In this document: one piece after another, positions 52,325-60,454 of the stretch | Layout: each line of letters opens with the position of its first letter | How positions within the stretch are numbered: position 1 is the stretch's first letter | From: CAWUJT01 sp963922715 | GTDB taxonomy: Bacteria; Pseudomonadota; Alphaproteobacteria; Rhodobacterales; Rhodobacteraceae | Direction: 5' to 3' | NCBI GenBank assembly: GCA_963922715.1 | Contig: CAWUJT010000002.1 | Coordinates: 7,512 to 71,511, forward strand | DNA length: 64,000 nt | Made by a program: the position numbers and the translations under genes | Notes under the pieces: generated by a model | Seen by the model: only the letters and a program-made list of their open reading frames with translations | The model's database searches: none | What the model was told of the DNA's origin: nothing

Positions 52325-53341
52325 ATGAAAACAACCACATGGGGCATTGTTATGACTGTGAATGAGCCTGAGGCTCTGGTGCTCAGCAATATTGCTTGGC
52401 ATCTGAGTACCGGCGCATCAGAAGTCCATGTTTATTTTGACGACCCGAATGATCCGGTTTTTGACGCTGTGCATACGATCCCGGGTGTTTATGCGCACTT
52501 GTGTAGCTGGCAATACTGGAAAAGTGTCCGGCATCAAAAGCTTACGCGCCCCCCCATCCATCGCGCGCGCCAGGTGATAAACGCCAATCATGCCCTTGCG
52601 CATACCAATTGCGCTTGGCTGATCCATATTGATGCCGATGAATTTATCTATCAGACGGGTGATCTTGCCGCAGAACTTGCGGTGGTTTCAGAATTTGGCT
52701 GTGAAATCCACTTTCCTGTGTGGGAGCGCATCCACAATGCACCAGAAAAGTCTATTTTCGATGGGGCCTTTCGCACATCCACGCAGGGTAATAATTCAGG
52801 CATTGCGGTTCATGTTATCCTCAAGAGCCTTTACGGGGATATTGCGCCCTTTTTCTTTCGTGGTGTGCTGGGTCATGCGGCTGGGAAATGTGGTGTAAGG
52901 GTTGGGGAAGGCAATAAACTCAACATTCATTGGACATCTCGGGAAGGGGTTGTTGGACATTCTCCGCGTTGGAAATCCGGCTCCAGCCGGCTGTTGCATT
53001 TTGATGGTTTGACAGCAGAACATTGGCTTTCAAAACTCACAATGAAATCACGCTATAAAAAAGAAGAAGCCGCGTATCCTGCCCATCGCCAAGCACAAAT
53101 GGCGGCAGTGCGCACCTGTGGAGATGATCCTATGGCCTTAGAGCGATTATATGACCGCCTAAAGCACCCCAGCGCCGAAACACAACATACGCTACGGGCG
53201 ATTGGACTGTTGGATGACATTGTCTTTGATCCTTCACCAGGCCTTAGGCGTCTGTTTGGAAAGGGGCTCGATCTCAGTCCAAAGGCGTTTAACGTCGCAT
53301 TGAAAGACCGCTCTGCGTCGCGTCTTAGTATAAAAGAGTAA
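52325..53341 (+). CDS. Glycosyltransferase family 2-type protein
   Basis: 338 residues. TWGIVMTVNEPEALVLSNIA is the first GT-A strand and turn, HVYFDDPND a following acidic strand, and WLIHIDADEFIYQ the metal-binding D-x-D motif of the Glyco_tranf_2_4 group. No membrane segments. AGAGGTCCGAAT precedes ATG 52325. Probably acts on cell-surface polysaccharide; donor and acceptor unknown. The following DNA becomes AT-rich. Confidence 0.83.
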   Translation: MKTTTWGIVMTVNEPEALVLSNIAWHLSTGASEVHVYFDDPNDPVFDAVHTIPGVYAHLCSWQYWKSVRHQKLTRPPIHRARQVINANHALAHTNCAWLIHIDADEFIYQTGDLAAELAVVSEFGCEIHFPVWERIHNAPEKSIFDGAFRTSTQGNNSGIAVHVILKSLYGDIAPFFFRGVLGHAAGKCGVRVGEGNKLNIHWTSREGVVGHSPRWKSGSSRLLHFDGLTAEHWLSKLTMKSRYKKEEAAYPAHRQAQMAAVRTCGDDPMALERLYDRLKHPSAETQHTLRAIGLLDDIVFDPSPGLRRLFGKGLDLSPKAFNVALKDRSASRLSIKE

Positions 53342-53374
53342 AGATCCACGATCAGAGTTTATTCTTAGCTGCTG

Positions 53375-53557
53375 TTATTGCTGTTTTATGACTGTGACGG
53401 TTGTTCCATAGAACTGATTTTGTGTGCCATGGCCCACCTTACTCGCGCCAGCTTGTATGCTGCTCCACAAGGATGCGGCAATCCCAGAAACGGCGGTGCC
53501 TATTACAATCTTGTCAATACTGTCATCAGCGGATTTAGTTTTCAAAAAAGTATACAT
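53375..53557 (-). CDS. Short Flp-pilin-like protein, paralogue of the 53.9-54.3 kb gene
   Basis: 60 residues from ATG 53557, chosen because it lets the protein align without gaps to the first 49 residues of the gene at 53920-54309 (18 of 49 identical by hand). ATG 53563 adds two residues. GAG lies six bases ahead. A single hydrophobic helix, IDKIVIGTAVSGIAASLWSS, follows a short charged head, as in Flp/TadE-like pilins. The conserved D before the helix (D15) is kept, but the usual GA(V/A)TVD is degraded to ADDSID. It ends shortly after the shared region. Confidence 0.6.
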   Translation of the reverse strand: MYTFLKTKSADDSIDKIVIGTAVSGIAASLWSSIQAGASKVGHGTQNQFYGTTVTVIKQQ

Positions 53558-53919
53558 AGCCATCTCATTGTTTCTGATGGCGCATCAATTACTCTATGAA
53601 TATTACCAAAATGTGCGTGCCGCACGTATAAGGGCGGGACTGGTGTTACATAAACGGATGAAGATGCTGCTATCGTCAAAAAGACGTACAATGTTTTCAC
53701 AGCACGTCTTTTTGATATAGAATTTTAAATTCTCTTATAAAATCAAGTTCGCAATACCGATAGCCTGTATCTTTTGCTTAAGCTCCTAATATCTTTATGA
53801 AAAAGTATTTCCGCTCAGTTTATAGACTTGTCACTATCTATTTATTTTTAGGAATGTTACTACCAATGCCATAATCATCGTCTTCCACGGCCATTATCAC
53901 CATCATCGTCTGACTGTGA
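53558..53919. other. AT-rich gap between the two pilin-like genes
   Basis: No convincing gene. It contains a 10-base inverted repeat (see the terminator entry) and, just beyond the stop of the right-hand pilin-like gene, an in-frame 14-codon tail (53878-53919, minus strand) encoding SQSDDDGDNGRGRR before the next stop. The plus-strand frame across 53424-53720 is a shadow of the left-hand gene. Confidence 0.5.
53678..53713. terminator. Likely bidirectional terminator
   Basis: AAAAAGACGT (53678-53687) and ACGTCTTTTT (53704-53713) are a perfect 10-base inverted repeat with a 16-base loop, ending in five T residues on either strand. It lies between the two minus-strand pilin-like genes and could end transcripts from the right-hand one. 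The stem is AT-rich, so efficiency is uncertain. Confidence 0.5.
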
Positions 53920-54309
53920 CTACGATCCTGACTGAGCAGCTTGGAGAGCTTGTGCTATATCATTCTTATAATCTGCAACATCTTCTGGATCCCAACCATA
54001 AAAAGCACTATCTGGGTCATTAACTTGTTCCATAACACGATCGTATTCTTCTGTCGTCCATCCATAGAATTCACTACTGGGATCTTCTGTAGGATGAAGT
54101 GGGTCTGGATCAGGTTGTGACACCGGAGCGGTTTCTCTTACAACCTGGATATCGCGCTGATCGAACTGGCTTTGCGCGCCTCCCCCGACACTTGCCACCC
54201 CACTTTGTACACTGGTATACATTATCGTTGCAATGCCGAAAACTCCTGCGGCCAAAACGACCGAGTCCACAGTTGCAGCCCCATGTTCATCTTTGATAAA
54301 GTAAATCAT
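53920..54309 (-). CDS. Flp-pilin-like protein with a tandem FYGW repeat tail
   Basis: 129 residues. The head MIYFIKDEHGAATVDSVVLA leads into a membrane helix (about 15-35), the layout of short TadE/Flp-like proteins of Rhodobacterales (DExGAxTVDxVVL). After a Pro-rich linker (QPDPDPLHPTEDP), residues 76-97 and 98-119 are two 22-residue repeats, each starting DP(S/D)S(E/A)FYGW. The tail ends QAAQSGS at a TAG. The helix is probably in the cytoplasmic membrane or a pilus-like fibre, with the acidic repeats exposed. I know of no function. Confidence 0.75.
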   Translation of the reverse strand: MIYFIKDEHGAATVDSVVLAAGVFGIATIMYTSVQSGVASVGGGAQSQFDQRDIQVVRETAPVSQPDPDPLHPTEDPSSEFYGWTTEEYDRVMEQVNDPDSAFYGWDPEDVADYKNDIAQALQAAQSGS

Positions 54310-54585
54310 TTCAGTATCCCGTTATTTGCAGACCAATCAATACCAAAGAAAATTATGATTTTAATGTGGCGATACTATGACCAAAAACAAAAGCTCAGAG
54401 CAAAAATTCAATAAAAATGTATACCCGTTTCCTATAATGGTGTAAAAAACGTCTTAATAATGAATTGTTTTTCAAACAGAAAAGTCTTAATTTAAAGGGC
54501 AGTATTATTTGGTCTGCACAGACGGATAAGGCTGGCACCTTTCACAAGTGTTGGAATAGATTAAAATAAACATTATATATATCCT

Positions 54586-54987
54586 ATGTATGTTTTCCGC
54601 TGTATAGTTGCTGCCTCTCTCATCGCCTTCCCGAGTTATTGTTTTTCAAAAGATATTTCGGGGGTTTGGCAAACGCAACCGGATCGTAAAGACCTAATCA
54701 GTCATATTAAGATAGAGGTTTGTGAAGAAGAACAGGGATACTGTGGCACGGTTCTGCGGGCGTTTGATGAAACAGGCCAAGAGGTGCAGACACCCAATAT
54801 CGGGCGCAGGCTCTTTTGGGGCATGACAGAACAAAGTGACGGCGTCTATGCTGGCGGGGCGTTTTACTTACCCCTGATCGACATGGTTACAGAAAACATC
54901 ACCTTCCGTTTGGAAGGGGATATTTTAACTGTCAGCGGTAGAGTGGCGATGATACGCTCCAGCCAAGAGTGGACGCGTCTGGAGTAA
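54586..54987 (+). CDS. DUF2147-family secreted protein
   Basis: 133 residues with a signal peptide (cleavage near CFSKD, about 22). DISGVWQTQPDRKDLISHI, then VCEEEQGYCGTVLRAFDETG and the final ILTVSGRVAMIRSSQEWTRL, match the DUF2147 lipocalin-like family of periplasmic proteins of unknown function. Two cysteines in the CxxxxGYC region could pair. No clear ribosome binding site before ATG 54586. Upstream 270 bases are AT-rich and lack a recognisable gene. Confidence 0.85.
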   Translation: MYVFRCIVAASLIAFPSYCFSKDISGVWQTQPDRKDLISHIKIEVCEEEQGYCGTVLRAFDETGQEVQTPNIGRRLFWGMTEQSDGVYAGGAFYLPLIDMVTENITFRLEGDILTVSGRVAMIRSSQEWTRLE

Positions 54988-55008
54988 GGTAAAGATCCTG
55001 AAGGGAAC

Positions 55009-56214
55009 ATGATGCGCCCAGATGACCTATGCTCTCTTTTTCTTACAGGTGTTCAAGCCGCAGACCCCAAGCAGGCGGTTCAAGCGCATCTTGACAAGCT
55101 GACCGATCCGCCCACCCACATCTTAAGCATCGGCAAAGCGGCCCTTGAAATGGCCCAAGGTGTCTTAGACACATTCCCCTCTGCCCAAACCCTTGTGGTG
55201 ACGAACGCCGAAAATGCTCGGGATGCTTCGGGGGTAAAGGTTTTGGTGGGGGATCATCCTGTGCCTGCCGAGGCCAGCCTGACCGCAGGGCGGGCCGTGC
55301 TTGATTTTGCCCGCAGTCTTGGCTCAAAAGATCATCTATTGGCGCTTATTTCCGGGGGCGCGTCCGCTCTGGTCGTGGCCCCTGTTTCGCCCGTCACACT
55401 GGCTGACAAAGCGGCTTTGACAACGGCGATGTTAGGGGCAGGTCTCGATATCGTTGAGATCAACACGGTACGCCAATCTATCAGTGAGATCAAAGGGGGC
55501 GGGCTCGTGCGTGCTGTTGGGCAAGCACGGCTCACGAGTTTGATTTTGTCTGATGTGATGGGCGATGATCCGCGCGTGATTGCCAGTGGTCCGACACAAC
55601 CACCCCTACGCACAGCTTTGGACACGCAAAAGATTTTGCAGCGTGCGGGACTTTGGCCAAAGGTGCCAAAATCGGTGCAAGATGTGCTGTTGACCAAAGC
55701 GGAGACACCGCCGGTTTCTCCCAGTCCCACCTATATCGTCGGGTCAAACCGGCGGAGTGTTCTGGCGATGGCTCAGGCAGCTCAGCGCCTGGGATGGACG
55801 CCTGATCTTTACCCCAAAGATCTGGTGGGGGATGTGCGCACGGCTGCGAACATCGTTTTAGAGCGCGCGGCACAAGGACCGGGCCTTTGGCTGGCAGGTG
55901 GGGAGACGACGGTTGAGGTGCGCGGCACTGGCAAGGGCGGCCGCAACCAGGAATTGTGTTTGCGTGTGGCGCAAGGGCTTGCGAAACGCGGATTGCAGGC
56001 CAGCTTTTTAAGCGCAGGCACCGATGGACGGGATGGCCCAACCGATGCAGCTGGGGCAATTGTGGATGAAACAACCTGGGGGGCTATTCCCAATGCCGCG
56101 GCCTATTTGGCGGATAATGACAGCTATACCGCTTTAGCTCTGGCGGATGCTTTGTTAAAAATACCCGCAACGGGGACGAATGTGGCGGATCTGCAAATTC
56201 TTTGGGTGCCGTAG
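55009..56214 (+). CDS. Glycerate 2-kinase (MOFRL family)
   Basis: 401 residues from ATG 55009 (ATG 55012 is possible). Class II glycerate kinase, ATP-dependent, making 2-phosphoglycerate from glycerate, used in tartrate, glyoxylate and serine-type routes. The N-domain has ILSIGKAALEMAQG, GDHPVPAEASL and LALISGGASALVVAPV with INTVRQSISEIKGGGL. The MOFRL C-domain has LAGGETTVEVRGTGKGGRNQ and SAGTDGRDGPTDAAGA. No other glycerate-pathway genes are adjacent. Confidence 0.93.
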   Translation: MMRPDDLCSLFLTGVQAADPKQAVQAHLDKLTDPPTHILSIGKAALEMAQGVLDTFPSAQTLVVTNAENARDASGVKVLVGDHPVPAEASLTAGRAVLDFARSLGSKDHLLALISGGASALVVAPVSPVTLADKAALTTAMLGAGLDIVEINTVRQSISEIKGGGLVRAVGQARLTSLILSDVMGDDPRVIASGPTQPPLRTALDTQKILQRAGLWPKVPKSVQDVLLTKAETPPVSPSPTYIVGSNRRSVLAMAQAAQRLGWTPDLYPKDLVGDVRTAANIVLERAAQGPGLWLAGGETTVEVRGTGKGGRNQELCLRVAQGLAKRGLQASFLSAGTDGRDGPTDAAGAIVDETTWGAIPNAAAYLADNDSYTALALADALLKIPATGTNVADLQILWVP

Positions 56215-56259
56215 TCGTTTTGCCTCAAAAATAAGCAACAACCGGAGAGGATGTAGAAA

Positions 56260-56736
56260 ATGGTAAAAATCTCTTTGTGGATTTTGGGTTTGGTGGTGAT
56301 TGGTCTTCTGGGCGCAATGTTGTTTGTGCGTACAAGCACACTGGAGCCAACCGCCTGGCATATCGATCCTTGGACCACCTCCAAAGGGCAAAAGCCCAAC
56401 AATTATCTTGTTGCACCGGCCGGGGATCAGCCCCCTTTAAGACGTGACAAGGAGGCCGGTTTGGTGGCGCAGAAGGTACTTGATCTGGCCTTATCGGAAC
56501 CTCGCACCGTTTTACTGGCCGGGTCAGCGGGAGAGTTGTGGTTTACCGTCGTTCAGCGCTCCGCGATAATCGGCTTTCCCGATGTGATTTCGCTGCGGGT
56601 GCGCGCCGATGATACCGGCGCTTCGTCGGTTGTGCTTTATTCACGCTCTCGTTTTGGTTACTCTGATCTGGGGGTGAATAAGGCCAGAGCCACGCGCTGG
56701 TTACGCGCCCTCGACACAGAGCTTGCAAACTCTTGA
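56260..56736 (+). CDS. DUF1499-family membrane-anchored protein
   Basis: 158 residues with one N-terminal membrane helix (about 4-24, ISLWILGLVVIGLLGAMLF) and a periplasmic DUF1499 domain: KPNNYLVAP, RTVLLAGSAGELWFTVVQRS, GFPDVISLRVRADD and SSVVLYSRSRFGYSDLGVNKA, with RATRWLRAL at the end. The ATG follows CCGGAGAGG. Placement before prfA is frequent in Rhodobacterales as I recall. Function unknown. Confidence 0.87.
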   Translation: MVKISLWILGLVVIGLLGAMLFVRTSTLEPTAWHIDPWTTSKGQKPNNYLVAPAGDQPPLRRDKEAGLVAQKVLDLALSEPRTVLLAGSAGELWFTVVQRSAIIGFPDVISLRVRADDTGASSVVLYSRSRFGYSDLGVNKARATRWLRALDTELANS

Positions 56737-56767
56737 CCAAACCGATCTCATCCCGCATTCCGTTGTC

Positions 56768-57823
56768 ATGATCCATAATGACACCCTTGAACACATAAAA
56801 GAACGGTTTGAATTTCTTGAAGCAAAGCTTAATACGGGTCTCCAGCCCGAAGAAATTGCCGCAGTCACGCGGGAATATGCAGATCTGAAACCCGTGGTCA
56901 GCCAAATTGAAATCTATCGGGGACTGCAAGCCGATCTGCAAGAGGCGCAGGCCATGCTGGAAGATCCAGAGATGAAAGCGCTGGCGGAAGAGGAACTCTA
57001 TCGCATCAAGGAGGCCTTGCCACAGGCTGAGGCCGCGTTGCAAATCGCACTTTTGCCCAAAGATGCTGCGGATGCCCGTCCGGCAATTATGGAGATACGC
57101 CCGGGCACCGGCGGCGATGAGGCCGCGTTATTCGCGGGCGATCTCTTTGCGATGTACCAACGCTATGCCGAGGCGCAGACTTGGCAGGTGGAGTTGATCT
57201 CATACGCAGAGACCGAGTTGGGGGGGATCAAAGAAGTCGTGTTGCGCATTGTGGGGGAGGGGGTCTTTGCCCGTTTGAAATATGAGTCCGGCGTGCATCG
57301 TGTACAACGCGTGCCGACAACGGAATCTGGCGGGCGCATTCATACCTCGGCAGCAACGGTTGCGGTGTTGCCAGAGGCCGAAGCCGTGGATGTTGATATT
57401 CCGGCCAGCGACCTGCGCATCGATACGATGCGCTCTTCTGGGGCAGGGGGGCAACATGTCAACACAACCGACAGTGCGGTGCGCATCACCCATTTACCAA
57501 CGGGGATTGTCGTCACCAGTTCCGAAAAAAGTCAGCATCGCAACCGTGAGATTGCGATGACCGTGCTGCGCACCCGTCTTTATGAGGCAGAGCGCGCCAG
57601 GATTGCCGCTGAGCGTTCTGCCGATCGAAAGGCGCAAGTGGGCACGGGCGACCGCTCAGAACGCATTCGCACCTATAACGTGCCCCAAGGGCGGATGACA
57701 GATCACCGCATCAATCTGACCCTCTATAAACTCGATGCTATTTTGGGCGGTGATTTGGATGAGATCATCGAAGCGCTGATCACGGACGCCCAAGCCCGTC
57801 AACTGGCCGAGATGCAGACGTGA
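56768..57823 (+). CDS. prfA: Peptide chain release factor 1
   Basis: 351 residues, terminating translation at UAA and UAG. GGQ is in RSSGAGGQHVNTTDSAVR and the stop-recognition region is RVPTTESGGRIHTSAATV (PxT motif). RPGTGGDEAALFAGDLF is also conserved. ATG 56768 gives the family-typical MIHNDTLEHIKERFEFLE; the longer frame overlaps the DUF1499 gene. Its stop overlaps the prmC start (GTGA). Confidence 0.96.
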   Translation: MIHNDTLEHIKERFEFLEAKLNTGLQPEEIAAVTREYADLKPVVSQIEIYRGLQADLQEAQAMLEDPEMKALAEEELYRIKEALPQAEAALQIALLPKDAADARPAIMEIRPGTGGDEAALFAGDLFAMYQRYAEAQTWQVELISYAETELGGIKEVVLRIVGEGVFARLKYESGVHRVQRVPTTESGGRIHTSAATVAVLPEAEAVDVDIPASDLRIDTMRSSGAGGQHVNTTDSAVRITHLPTGIVVTSSEKSQHRNREIAMTVLRTRLYEAERARIAAERSADRKAQVGTGDRSERIRTYNVPQGRMTDHRINLTLYKLDAILGGDLDEIIEALITDAQARQLAEMQT

Positions 57824-58674
57824 CGCAAACCTTGCGCGGGCTTTGGCTTCGGGCGCGGGCCTCCCTGTCAGCCTTACCCCCCGAAGAGGCGCAACGGGAC
57901 GCACGGATACTTATGCAAGAGGCCTTGCGGCTAACGCCGGCACAGTTTCTCAGTACGCAGGGCGACCCTGTGACAGCACCCCAAGGGGCCATGGATCACC
58001 TGGATTGGATGCTGGCCCAGCGGGCGCAGCGGATGCCGGTCAGCCATATCTTGGGCCATGTCACATTCTGGGGGCGGTCATTTGACGTGACACAAGACAC
58101 ACTCGCGCCAAGACCCGAAACTGAAGGGATAATTGAACACGCACTCTCAGCACCATTTGACAGCGTGCTCGACCTTGGGACGGGCAGCGGATGCTTGGCC
58201 GTCACCCTACTTGCAGAGCGCCCGCAGGTTGTGGGAGTGGCCACCGACATCAGTGCAAGCGCGCTCTCCGTTGCGCGGCGCAATGCGCAACGTCATCATG
58301 TTTTGGAGCGATTGAACCTGGTTGAGACGTGTTGGGACGCGGGCCTCCAAGAGCACTTTGATCTGATCGTGTCTAATCCGCCTTATGTGTCTTCAGAGCA
58401 ATGGCAAGCCCTAGAGCCGGAGATACGTGAATATGAACCTCAGTCTGCTCTGTTAGCGGGCGAAGACGGGCTGGATGCTTATCGTGCGATTGCACCGCTT
58501 TTCTCCATCCGGTTGGCGCCGCAAGGCCGTGTCATTTTTGAGATCGGACCTGCCCAAGGCGGTGCCGTGAGCCAGATTCTCAAATCATGTGGCTTGCAAG
58601 AGGTCAGCGTTTCGAAAGATTTTGCAGGACGAGATCGCATTGTATCTGGAAAAGCCCCATATCTAAGATTATAG
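57820..58674 (+). CDS. prmC: Release factor glutamine methyltransferase PrmC
   Basis: 284 residues, methylating the glutamine of the GGQ motif in release factors. N-terminal helical domain (ALRLTPAQFLS, RMPVSHILGHVTFWG), SAM motif VLDLGTGSGCLAVTLL, and the catalytic NPPY in LIVSNPPYVSSEQW. RPETEGIIEHAL is also typical. GTG 57820 overlaps prfA. A 163-base AT-rich gap follows. Confidence 0.95.
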   Translation: MTQTLRGLWLRARASLSALPPEEAQRDARILMQEALRLTPAQFLSTQGDPVTAPQGAMDHLDWMLAQRAQRMPVSHILGHVTFWGRSFDVTQDTLAPRPETEGIIEHALSAPFDSVLDLGTGSGCLAVTLLAERPQVVGVATDISASALSVARRNAQRHHVLERLNLVETCWDAGLQEHFDLIVSNPPYVSSEQWQALEPEIREYEPQSALLAGEDGLDAYRAIAPLFSIRLAPQGRVIFEIGPAQGGAVSQILKSCGLQEVSVSKDFAGRDRIVSGKAPYLRL

Positions 58675-58837
58675 GATATTTTACTGTATTTCATGTAATT
58701 TCCGCTTGTTTTATCAATGCTGCGTTGTTATCAGACTTATAAATAGGGATTATATGAGTAATTAACCTATTTATGTGTCACAAAATTCATAAAGTTGTGA
58801 TGCCGATAAACAGCAATAGCTGCAAAGAAAAGAGCAC

Positions 58838-59389
58838 ATGAGATCACCTAAATCCCGTTCCAGGGCGAACAAAAATCGCAGCCGTTCTATGGGCAATATT
58901 CTTAACCGTGTCTTCGACAGTTCTGGGCCTGAGGGGAAAGTCCGCGGTACACCACAACAAGTCATTGATAAGTATAATCAATTGGCCCGCGATGCACAGC
59001 TTTCAGGGGATCGTGTGGCCACAGAAAATTTTCAGCAACATGCAGAACATTACACGCGCTTGTTGTCTGCTGCTCAAAAAGAGGCAGAGATGCGCCGCGA
59101 CCAACAGGAACGTGAGCGTCAGCAGAACCGCCAAAACCAATCGACCGATGGGGCCGCGGAAATTGCGGATGAAAATATTGATAAGCCTGCGATAGGTCTT
59201 GTAGAAACCCCAGAAGCAAATGGTGGTGACTATGACATAGGATCCTCCCCAGAGACGTCAGTCCCAGAAAAAGAAGACCTGGCGACATCTGCCCCGAAAA
59301 AGCCTTCACGGTCACGTCGCCCAAGGGCAAAGGCACCAGCACCCGATGCTGCCGCTGAGATGTCAGAGGTAACTTCTTCTTCTGAATAA
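58838..59389 (+). CDS. DUF4167-family protein
   Basis: 183 residues. A basic N-terminus (MRSPKSRSRANKNRSRSMGN) is followed by VRGTPQQVIDKYNQLARDAQ, then RVATENFQQHAEHYTRLL and EMRRDQQERERQQNRQNQS. This is the DUF4167 core, followed by an acidic, low-complexity region and a basic tail (KKPSRSRRPRAKAPAP). It is probably an RNA-binding or ribosome-associated protein of alphaproteobacteria, but this is inferred from composition and its usual place after prmC. Confidence 0.9.
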   Translation: MRSPKSRSRANKNRSRSMGNILNRVFDSSGPEGKVRGTPQQVIDKYNQLARDAQLSGDRVATENFQQHAEHYTRLLSAAQKEAEMRRDQQERERQQNRQNQSTDGAAEIADENIDKPAIGLVETPEANGGDYDIGSSPETSVPEKEDLATSAPKKPSRSRRPRAKAPAPDAAAEMSEVTSSSE

Positions 59390-59490
59390 GGTATGTTAGC
59401 CTTGTGGTTAACGTCAAATTCTCAAAATTTGATCGTGTTATTGAAGTGTGTAACGGTTTGGCGACAAAAAGGCCCAATTCGATCATGAGA

Positions 59491-59508
59491 ATGTCATAAA
59501 ACTGATAC
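59491..59508 (+). promoter_or_regulatory. Candidate Pho box before phnC
   Basis: ATGTCAT (59491-59497) matches six of seven bases of the CTGTCAT half-site; after AAAA comes CTGATAC (59502-59508), matching four of seven. The spacing is right for PhoB. It lies 85 bases before the phnC ATG in AT-rich DNA. A GTGTCAC word about 45 bases downstream might be another weak half-site. Confidence 0.5.
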
Positions 59509-59592
59509 AAAAAATTAATTAAATAGATACAAATTTGATAATTTAGTGTCACATTTTGTGCTTAGTTCTGCCCCGGCAATTGGGGGCGACAC

Positions 59593-60396
59593 ATGCTGGA
59601 AATACATGCGCTGACAAAGCGTTTTGGAAACAACGTGGCTGTTGACAACGCGTCCATATCTGTCAGCCAACCGACAATGATTGGTGTCATTGGGCGCTCA
59701 GGCGCTGGCAAATCTACGCTATTGCGGATGATTAATCGTCTCAGCGATGCAAGTGAAGGTTCAATCACGTTTGAAGATGAAGAAATCACACAGTTGAAAG
59801 GGGCTGCAAAACGTGCCTGGCAATCGCGTTGTGCAATGATCTTTCAACAGTTCAATCTTGTGCCGCGGATGGATGTTGTCTCAAACGTACTCCATGGGAC
59901 ACTCAACCGCCGCTCAACAGTGGCGACGATGTTTAACCTTTACCCGCAAGCCGACATTCATCGCGCCATTGAAATTCTGGACCGTTTGGGCATTGCCGAA
60001 CAAGCCCCAAAACGGGCCGAAGCGCTCTCGGGTGGGCAACAGCAGCGTGTGGCGATTGCGCGTGCGTTGATGCAAGACCCGAGGATCATTTTGGCGGATG
60101 AGCCCATCGCCTCGCTTGATCCGATGAATGCGCAAGTGGTGATGGAAGCGCTGCGCCGCATTCACGAAGAGGATGGGCGCATGGTGATCGCAAACCTTCA
60201 CACGCTTGATACGGCCCGGCGCTACTGTGATCGGGTCATCGGGATGCGTGATGGCAAAATCGTCTTTGACGGCACACCCGCACAGCTGAGCACAAGTGTG
60301 GCCCGTGATATCTACGGGGCAGGCGCGGATTTCTCTGAGGCTGCCACATCAACGGAAATCGAAACACTGGACAGGACCGAGAGATTGACCGCCTGA
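59593..60396 (+). CDS. phnC: Phosphonate ABC transporter ATPase
   Basis: 267 residues. Walker A GRSGAGKST (34-42), FQQFNLVPRMDVVSNVLHG (the PhnC-type Q-loop), signature LSGGQQQRVAIARAL, Walker B ILADEPIASLDPMNAQ, H-loop IANLHTLDTA. GGGGGCGAC precedes the ATG. First gene of phnCDEE; a 58-base gap before phnD holds TAAGGAGAG. Confidence 0.93.
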   Translation: MLEIHALTKRFGNNVAVDNASISVSQPTMIGVIGRSGAGKSTLLRMINRLSDASEGSITFEDEEITQLKGAAKRAWQSRCAMIFQQFNLVPRMDVVSNVLHGTLNRRSTVATMFNLYPQADIHRAIEILDRLGIAEQAPKRAEALSGGQQQRVAIARALMQDPRIILADEPIASLDPMNAQVVMEALRRIHEEDGRMVIANLHTLDTARRYCDRVIGMRDGKIVFDGTPAQLSTSVARDIYGAGADFSEAATSTEIETLDRTERLTA

Positions 60397-60454
60397 ACCA
60401 GTTCATCTTCTCGCCTGGGGAGGTGGGAGTTTTTTTAACTTAAGGAGAGACCTT

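Noticed and set aside
53424..53720. 98-codon plus-strand frame
   Set aside because: Shadow of the minus-strand pilin-like gene, which is supported by its paralogue.
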